From: Shewanella insulae
Lineage (GTDB): Bacteria > Pseudomonadota > Gammaproteobacteria > Enterobacterales > Shewanellaceae
Reading direction: 5' to 3'
DNA: 57,881 bases
Assembly: GCF_009831655.1 (NCBI RefSeq)
Contig: NZ_WRPA01000024.1
Coordinates: forward strand, 1 to 57,881
In this document: piece after piece, positions 52,640 through 57,881 of the stretch
How the letters are laid out: every line of letters starts with the position of its first letter
Position numbering within the stretch: the stretch's first letter is position 1
The notes under the pieces: model-generated
The model's input: only the letters and a program-made list of their open reading frames with translations
Database searches by the model: none
Told to the model about the DNA's origin: nothing
Made by a program: the position numbers and the translations under genes

Positions 52640-53164
52640 TTAAGTGGAGGGGAGCAGAACCAGTTCGTTGGTCGCCTTGGCACCTTTGATCTCGATACCT
52701 ACCTTATACTCTTTTACCGAACCAGGGGCCGTGTTGGCGTCCCAGTTAAGATCTGTGGCATCGAAGCTGTATTGACCCTTGTCTGTCTCTAGTAGTACGC
52801 CCTGGCAGTCACCTTCGGCGCTGTCACAGAGATAGCTCTGAGTCACGTGCCAGTGTTTCCATGCCTTGGCTTTAGAAGACGCCGTCGTGCTATCGGGGAA
52901 ACCGAAGTAGACGATGCGGTAATCTTTGGCATTGGTGATGGCTAAACCGGCGTCATCCTTCAGGGCAAAGTTGAGTGTGCCCGTCTCCCCGTCAAACTCG
53001 GCCAGGGTCAGGTTGATGGCCAGAGCCTCACCGGCATCTATGGTGTCGGCAACCGGTGGCGGAGTGATCTCGCCGCCGTTGTCATCATTGTCATTGTCGT
53101 CGCTACCGCAACCGCCGCAGATAAGCGCCGTTGCCAGTAGGGCAGTTAATAACTTCTCATTCAT
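52640..53164 (-). CDS. Lipoprotein resembling OmcA/MtrC domain I, without haem motifs
   Basis: 174 residues. Signal peptide with lipid cysteine C19 (ICGGC), then a low-complexity acidic linker rich in D and N, then a beta domain. The pattern of FALKDDAGLAITNAKDYRIV and WKHWHVTQSYLCDSAEG recalls the N-terminal domain of decahaem OmcA/MtrC proteins, but no CxxCH is present. Cysteines at SYLCDSAEGDC may form a disulfide. It starts 11 bases after the cytochrome stop, so the two are co-transcribed. Confidence 0.65.
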   Translation of the reverse strand: MNEKLLTALLATALICGGCGSDDNDNDDNGGEITPPPVADTIDAGEALAINLTLAEFDGETGTLNFALKDDAGLAITNAKDYRIVYFGFPDSTTASSKAKAWKHWHVTQSYLCDSAEGDCQGVLLETDKGQYSFDATDLNWDANTAPGSVKEYKVGIEIKGAKATNELVLLPST

Positions 53165-53175
53165 GACCCGCTCCT

Positions 53176-53997
53176 TTAGTTAAAGTGGCCGGTATGGCAA
53201 GTCGTACATTCCATATCTGACTTCACGCTGGCGGCGCTGCCCATGGTGGCATCAACGCCGTGACAGCTTTGGCAGTTCTGCGCCTCATCTGAAGGCTTTG
53301 ATTCAGGCAGGGCTGAGATATCTTCACCCTTGTAGGCACGGTTAAGCAGCTCGACAAGATGATAGGCTACAGAGGCGGACAGGCGCTTACAACGCTCACC
53401 CTTCTGGCTGAAGGTAAAGCCAGAGGCCTTAGACCAGTTACTGATAGAGGAGTGACACAGGATGCTGTTGGCAACCGATGACTTACCGACCAGGGCCGTC
53501 TTCTCGGCGGTTGAGCCGATACCGGCAACGAACTCGTCGCTTGAATAAGGCAGTTCAGTCACCTCGTAGTAGCGGAAAGAGGCGCCGATAACAGCAGAGT
53601 TTTGACCATTGATGTCGTCGAGGATGTTAACCAACATGCCGGTGGCATTGTTGTTACCACAGACTGTGCCCTGGCCTACGATACCGGCCCAGCCATAGCC
53701 TGCCAGTGCGGTAGGAATGGTCTTAAACTTGTCGGCGTCGGCGCTGTCTGAGTTAGCCAGCATGGTCACTAAGGCGTAGAACACCTGATGCATACAGCCG
53801 CCACCTGTCTCATAGGCCAGCTTAGCCGTTGCCATAGGATCTAGGGGTACATATTTAAGCTTCTCACCTAACTCTAATTTGTAGTTACCTTGATCGTCGG
53901 TGGCGGCGAAGGCTGATGTGCCCATTAGGGTTGCGCCTGCCGCGGCGGTGCTGATGCCGATGATTTGGCTAAGTGCTTGGCGTCTATTGATGGTCAT
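53176..53997 (-). CDS. Tat-exported split-Soret dihaem cytochrome c
   Basis: 273 residues from the ATG at 53997 (GAGGA upstream); the frame is open for 63 further codons but those lack conservation. A Tat signal (INRRQALSQIIGISTAAAG...SAFA) leads to a redox domain with GGGCMHQVFYALVTM and VCGNNNATGMLV, the C_GCAxxG_C_C type, and two haem motifs CQSCH (242-246) and CTTCH (264-268). Two haems per subunit is what I recall for split-Soret cytochromes. Periplasmic redox role, partner unknown, though the lipoprotein after it is a candidate. Confidence 0.88.
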   Translation of the reverse strand: MTINRRQALSQIIGISTAAAGATLMGTSAFAATDDQGNYKLELGEKLKYVPLDPMATAKLAYETGGGCMHQVFYALVTMLANSDSADADKFKTIPTALAGYGWAGIVGQGTVCGNNNATGMLVNILDDINGQNSAVIGASFRYYEVTELPYSSDEFVAGIGSTAEKTALVGKSSVANSILCHSSISNWSKASGFTFSQKGERCKRLSASVAYHLVELLNRAYKGEDISALPESKPSDEAQNCQSCHGVDATMGSAASVKSDMECTTCHTGHFN

Positions 53998-54224
53998 GAC
54001 AATGTCCTCACTTGGATAGATGTTATTTTTGTTGTTGGCGTGGTTAAAGGGATACGCCGGTTTGAACTTGGGGTCAGTGTGGTCTGGGTAGATTGCAAAT
54101 AGTGTGACTTGGGCTGGATGAAGCTTTGGGTCGGGCGGCAATTCGTTGGCGTCGATTTTTTGCGCCGCGGTTATCGGTTTACTCAATCGTCAGCCCTCAT
54201 ATTCATTGCCATATGGAATTGTGC

Positions 54225-54240
54225 TGTGAGCTAGATCACT
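54225..54240. promoter_or_regulatory. CRP-type binding site
   Basis: TGTGAGCTAGATCACT has both half-sites of TGTGA-N6-TCACA with one mismatch. It lies in the 458-base divergent region between the cytochrome and the ToxR-like gene. In Shewanella CRP controls anaerobic respiration genes. The rest of the gap holds no other element I can name. Confidence 0.65.
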
Positions 54241-54455
54241 CTATTTGTAGCATTCATGTTAATTTGCTGGGTTTCGTGTGCCGATAAATAACGGCGCTAG
54301 AGATGTGAAGAAGGAGGTGGGGATCACATAGGTGAATTTCGCTTACTCGTTTTAAGGGTAATTTTTAGATGACTTTCGAGGAGATAGAGGCGATCACAGA
54401 TTTTTGGGGAGCGTTTGCATAAGCTTATGGACAGTGAAATGAGAGAGTAACAAAA

Positions 54456-55277
54456 ATGCAACTGGGCGATTGCCGATTCGACAGACATGCAGGCGTGCTC
54501 ACCAACGAGTTGACCGGTGAAGCGTGGCACCTACCGCGCGCCGAATTGCAGGTGTTATCACTCCTGTTGGCCAATAGCGACAAGGTAGTGGCTAAGCGCG
54601 TCTTAGGGGCGGGGGATGACGAGCATCCGCCATTAAGCGATTCGTCGGTGGCGCGGGCGGTATTTATGCTGCGCTCCTTCCTCGGCCCGCTGCACGAACA
54701 CATGATAGAAACTGTCAAGGGCAAGGGCTACCGCCTGCGCCTGGATAGCGGCGTCCCCTCGTCTGTCCATCCAGCCGATAACGCCTTAGCAAGCGGCGAG
54801 CCCCATGGCCTGGGCGAGCGTATCGAGGCGGTGCTGGCCTGGTTGTTTGGCAAGCGGCATCGCTGGATTAAGGCCTGGATTGGGCTTATCGTCATGCTGC
54901 TGGGGGCCCTGGTCTCCTTGCAACTCTTCTCCTCGGTCAGCTTCGAGCGGCAACCCACCGAGCCCTACCTGCGCCACAGTATTACCCTGGAGTCGGGGCA
55001 GAAGGTGATGTTTATCAGCTACGCCAAGTCCAAGACTAATAACACCTCGCTGCTGCGGCTATCGGAGAAAATGTCTCAGGCGTTCAAGCGCTGCGAGTCA
55101 TCGCCCTGGAAAGAGGTCTATATGTCGCTGTCCCACGATAAGCAGGTGTTTAATATCACCATGCGGGGCGAGAAGCTGGGGCAGTCGTTGGTGCGCAACC
55201 TTAAGTTAACCGACTACAGGCAGCAGAAGGTGTTTATCTCTGAGGCCTGGTTTAAAGAGGTATCTCTGTGTGAATAG
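54456..55277 (+). CDS. ToxR-like transmembrane transcriptional regulator
   Basis: 273 residues: an OmpR-type winged helix (about 1-97; ELQVLSLLLANSDKVVAKRVL, ARAVFMLRSFLG, IETVKGKGYRL), a linker, one membrane helix (about 140-158) and a periplasmic domain of about 115 residues. It overlaps the next gene by eight bases, in the manner of toxR-toxS. Paralogue of the gene at 51998. Confidence 0.88.
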   Translation: MQLGDCRFDRHAGVLTNELTGEAWHLPRAELQVLSLLLANSDKVVAKRVLGAGDDEHPPLSDSSVARAVFMLRSFLGPLHEHMIETVKGKGYRLRLDSGVPSSVHPADNALASGEPHGLGERIEAVLAWLFGKRHRWIKAWIGLIVMLLGALVSLQLFSSVSFERQPTEPYLRHSITLESGQKVMFISYAKSKTNNTSLLRLSEKMSQAFKRCESSPWKEVYMSLSHDKQVFNITMRGEKLGQSLVRNLKLTDYRQQKVFISEAWFKEVSLCE

Positions 55278-55791
55278 AAAGGTGCTGTGGGCGATCAATA
55301 TTATCGTGCTGGGGCTGCTGGCGATAAGCATCACCATCAGCTATCGCTATCTTAATCCCAGCGAAACCCTGATGCTCAGCTGTAGCTCAGAGCTGTTCGA
55401 CCGCCGCGACAACGCCGAGGCGGAGGGGCGTCACTACCTCTTGGTGGATATCATGGCCAAGAAGCAGCAGGCGCAGATCAACTACCGCTACTTTAACCTC
55501 GACGGCACCTCGGCGGGGATCATACGCATGCAGGGTAAGTATCTGGAGTTCGATGAGGCTAACGGGCGATACAACTTCTCGGTTCAGACCAAGGAGGAGA
55601 GCGGCGCCGAGTCGACCGATGCCATGCCGAGACACATGCAATACCTCTCCTATATCAGTTCCTTTAACCTGGACAGCAAGGGGATGCATAACCTCTCTAT
55701 CGAGCCCCTTGAATTAGATCCCCACAGGGACTATGCCGTGGTATTGTTCCAGCCGAGTAACACCGTCTGCGGTTGCCGTATAGTGCAATAG
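55270..55791 (+). CDS. Single-pass membrane protein, possible ToxS-like partner
   Basis: 173 residues from a GTG at 55270 that overlaps the stop of the ToxR-like gene. One helix (about 5-24), then a periplasmic beta-rich domain. Small proteins encoded right after ToxR stabilise it; no sequence match to ToxS is evident to me, so this is inferred from position and topology. Confidence 0.65.
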   Translation: MNRKVLWAINIIVLGLLAISITISYRYLNPSETLMLSCSSELFDRRDNAEAEGRHYLLVDIMAKKQQAQINYRYFNLDGTSAGIIRMQGKYLEFDEANGRYNFSVQTKEESGAESTDAMPRHMQYLSYISSFNLDSKGMHNLSIEPLELDPHRDYAVVLFQPSNTVCGCRIVQ

Positions 55792-55860
55792 CCGCACTTG
55801 GGCTATACTCAGGATGTGCATTTCTAAATTACTGAAATAATTCTATTATTCTGAGGTTTT

Positions 55861-57282
55861 GTGTCTAAGGTTAATATCAAGCAGGAAGAGTCTCTGTCGA
55901 TTAAGTTCACCCATCAGATGAAGGTGGGTGACCATAGGCGGCTCGACCTCTATTTCTTTCTGCCCAAAGAGATGGGGATCAATCCCCAGAGCCTGGACGA
56001 AGAAGAATACTATCATGCGGCCATCGCCGGTCGGCGCTCCTACTACTCTTCAGGCTTGCACCTGCCGCTGGTGCAGGGGCGTTTCATCAGTCAGAAGAAG
56101 CGTACTGTCGAGGAGTTCAGGCTCTACCTCAACCTGTTTGCCTACCAGTTTGCCGTGGCTATCGAGACCGACAGCAAGGAGCTGGCCCAGGTGGAGGATG
56201 TGGAGCAGTTCTACACCTCCCTCAGGGAGCTGAGCGAGATAGTGACTCAGCTGCTGAAGAAGTTTCGCCGTAACGAGCCCAGCGACCCCAAGTGGAAGCA
56301 CTATTTCGAGAACGCCGACAACTACCTCTCCTGGTTCTGCGAGCAGCGCCTGCTGAAACTCATGTCCCACGCGCCGCGCAGAAGCGACTACAGCGAGTTG
56401 GTAGAGGAGGTGATCAATCTTTGCCGCAGCGAGAGCAGCTACCGTGACGGTAAGAACTATAACTCGTCCCAGACCCTGAATGATCCAAACCGCATCTCTA
56501 ACAAGATGTTGCTGCTGCGCCGCCTGATCCAGCAAGGGGTAGTATTAAAAGAGGAGCAGAAGCGACTCGGTGTGGGCCTCAAGAAGATGACCACAGGCAT
56601 AGCTACCGCCTTCGTCATGCTGGTGGTCTCATCACTCATCATCAAGGCCCAGGGGATCTTCAGCGGCCTGACCATGGCGTTGGTATTTACCCTGGCGGTG
56701 ATCTATGGCTTTCGCGAGATCTTCAAGGAAGATATTCGCAACGCCCTGTGGCGGGTGATCCAGAAGGGCCGTCCGCGTTGGAGCCGTATCCTGCGAGACA
56801 CTACCAGCCAGGCGATGATCGCCAAGCAGCATGTGTGGATCGACTTCATCAAGTCTAAGGATCTCCCCGGGGAGATAGACGAGATATTGAAGCGCCGCCA
56901 CAGCCAGAACAAGCTGGACGCCGACATACTCCACTATGGCATCAACTCGCGCATCGCCAGTAAAGACTTTCTCGCCGGTTACTCCACCATACAGGAGCAG
57001 GTGAATTTCAGCCTGGCCCCCTTCGCCCGCTACCTGGAGCGCGGCAAGGCCAAGATCTACAAGGAGGCCGACGGCAAGATCAGCAGCGACTCGGTAGAGC
57101 GCCGCTACCAGATAAACCTGGTGCTCTCCCTACAAGAGGGCCGCAAGCCACCCCAGTTTGCCCGCTACAAGATCACCATGAACCGCTCCACCATAGTGGA
57201 TATCAGTGAGAGTGCGCTACCAGATGGGGTAGAGGCCATTGGGTTAGAACACGATGAGGAAGGCGCAAGTCCAAGCGCCTAG
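55861..57282 (+). CDS. Conserved-looking membrane protein, function unknown
   Basis: 473 residues starting at a GTG (55861). About 240 soluble, mainly helical residues rich in E, K and R come before two adjacent membrane helices (about 244-262 and 266-284), and a soluble C-terminal domain of about 185 residues follows. Not recognised. It runs 70 bases after the ToxS-like gene, in the same direction, and could be part of that operon. Confidence 0.75.
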   Translation: MSKVNIKQEESLSIKFTHQMKVGDHRRLDLYFFLPKEMGINPQSLDEEEYYHAAIAGRRSYYSSGLHLPLVQGRFISQKKRTVEEFRLYLNLFAYQFAVAIETDSKELAQVEDVEQFYTSLRELSEIVTQLLKKFRRNEPSDPKWKHYFENADNYLSWFCEQRLLKLMSHAPRRSDYSELVEEVINLCRSESSYRDGKNYNSSQTLNDPNRISNKMLLLRRLIQQGVVLKEEQKRLGVGLKKMTTGIATAFVMLVVSSLIIKAQGIFSGLTMALVFTLAVIYGFREIFKEDIRNALWRVIQKGRPRWSRILRDTTSQAMIAKQHVWIDFIKSKDLPGEIDEILKRRHSQNKLDADILHYGINSRIASKDFLAGYSTIQEQVNFSLAPFARYLERGKAKIYKEADGKISSDSVERRYQINLVLSLQEGRKPPQFARYKITMNRSTIVDISESALPDGVEAIGLEHDEEGASPSA

Positions 57283-57328
57283 ATTGTGGTATTGGCAAGC
57301 AGACCTAGCTTGGTTTTATTTAAACTTA

Positions 57329-57569
57329 ATGTAGCGTTAACCTTCATTTTTTTGAATTGCCTGCGGAAGGTGCAGTGCATGGATGCACCAATGTCGCGAT
57401 CACATGGATGTGAATGAACGACCTTATGTGCAGATACGCCTGTGAGACGCCGCAAGTACATTCCCTGTAGGCTCTGCCGAAACATCTGACCTCCATGGAC
57501 GGAGGGAATGCCAAAAAATGTAGGGAACATTTTTGGCCCTGTTTCGGAAGCTCACCGGCGTATCTACAC
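57329..57569. repeat. Hairpin-rich intergenic repeat, full copy
   Basis: Contains gcctgcgg, hairpins gtgc/gcac (loop ATGGAT), cac/gtg (loop ATGGAT), ctcc/ggag (loop ATGGAC), a stem ccaaaaaatg/catttttgg (57511-57536), ccgaaaca/tgtttcgg, and an outer imperfect inverted repeat tgcagatacgcc/ggcgtatctaca (57429-57440 with 57557-57568). It follows the last gene; no open frame here is convincing. Confidence 0.75.
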
Positions 57570-57669
57570 CTAGTTTCTCATCTTTTCGATTAACCATTGT
57601 GGTTGATGGATAGGGTTTATTAGATAAAGCATTTAGTTTTTGAGCTTCAACTAGCTTTGACGAATTTGG

Positions 57670-57753
57670 CTATGTATAGCGTTAACCGTTATTGTTTTGA
57701 ATTGCCTGCGGCAGGCTTTACGTGCAGATACGCCTGTGAGACGCCGCAAGTAC
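57670..57753. repeat. Hairpin-rich intergenic repeat, shorter copy
   Basis: Repeats the flanks of the preceding element (tagcgttaacc...gaattgcctgcgg and gtgcagatacgcctgtgag-acgccgcaagtac) but lacks the internal ATGGAT hairpins. The stretch 57570-57669 and the last ~130 bases show nothing else I can identify. Confidence 0.7.
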
Positions 57754-57881
57754 GTATATGGACACCTCGGATAGATCAAACATTTTGTGAGTAACAGAAA
57801 GTAATACTGCGTACGTATATCCGACCTGTTTGTGAGCATCTTCGTGCTCTGGCCTTAATGAGAACCGCGCCTTCGCTGCTT

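Noticed and set aside
52640..53164. Cytochrome c assignment for the lipoprotein
   Set aside because: No CxxCH motif is present; only the fold-level resemblance to OmcA/MtrC domain I remains.
53998..54186. N-terminal extension of the split-Soret cytochrome
   Set aside because: It would place the Tat signal 63 residues inside the protein; the start at 53997 has GAGGA upstream.
57279..57839. Two minus-strand open frames sharing YLRRLTGVSA
   Set aside because: The shared peptide is only the translation of the intergenic direct repeat; no gene features.

Overview
The window looks like a chromosomal segment of a Shewanella species, and S. loihica PV-4 is my best guess. Three things point there: the gene order metH / cobalamin operon / metK-tkt-epd-pgk-fba / split-Soret cytochrome, which I recall from Shewanella genomes; a CoA-disulfide-reductase/rhodanese fusion whose active cysteines sit at C43 and C531, as I remember for the NADH-dependent persulfide reductase of that strain; and OmcA/MtrC-like and split-Soret proteins typical of metal- and sulfur-respiring bacteria. 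This is recognition from memory, not a database search. Most of the window is ordinary GC-balanced core genome. The first 1.2 kb is clearly AT-rich and looks acquired. I saw no rRNA, tRNA, CRISPR array or intact insertion sequence.

Layout. 1-1.6 kb: an AT-rich PD-(D/E)XK nuclease-like gene and a string of hairpins. 1.6-14.8 kb: B12 use and salvage. metH has a MetJ operator array; cobC follows; then a cobalamin riboswitch heads btuD-btuC-cobT-cobS-cobU-cobQ-cobO, with btuF further on behind a block of hairpin repeats. 15.3-23.4 kb: a self-contained export locus with a sigma-54 promoter, phased CGGACAC repeats, a HlyD-type adaptor, a 78-residue membrane protein, a MacB/LolD-type ATPase, two FtsX-like permeases and an NtrC-type regulator/kinase pair. 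23.4-31.4 kb: pyrC, a sulfur module (persulfide reductase plus split YeeE/YedE transporter), a PAP2 phosphatase, csdA-csdE and tas. 31.4-43.4 kb: a MarR-GNAT fusion, yjjX, sdaC-sdaA, several GNAT proteins, a dicarboxylate symporter, small membrane proteins and two paralogous GAF/degenerate-GGDEF proteins. 43.4-50.8 kb: metK (second MetJ array) divergent from tkt-epd-pgk-fba. 51-57.3 kb: a DUF481 outer-membrane protein, two ToxR-like membrane-anchored winged-helix proteins, a haem-less OmcA/MtrC-domain-I-like lipoprotein with a Tat-exported split-Soret dihaem cytochrome, and a 473-residue membrane protein of unknown role. 57.3-57.9 kb: hairpin-rich intergenic repeats.

How the genes work together. 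Imported B12 (BtuFCD) or cobinamide is adenosylated (CobO), processed (CobQ, CobU, CobT, CobC, CobS), and feeds MetH; MetK then turns methionine into S-adenosylmethionine, the MetJ corepressor. The persulfide reductase, YeeE/YedE transporter and CsdA/CsdE all handle sulfane sulfur. The tkt-epd-pgk-fba cluster joins central carbon metabolism to pyridoxal phosphate synthesis, the cofactor CsdA needs.

The most unusual features are: (i) the sigma-54 export operon with helically phased repeats; (ii) short 12-18 bp tandem repeats at about a dozen loci, always multiples of 3 inside genes; (iii) three genes (cobO, npsr, PAP2) whose last codons and stop are echoed just downstream, with differences confined to third codon positions in two of them; (iv) a riboswitch expression platform with competing pairings and the btuD start codon in a hairpin loop; and (v) ATGGA-loop hairpins at both ends of the window.
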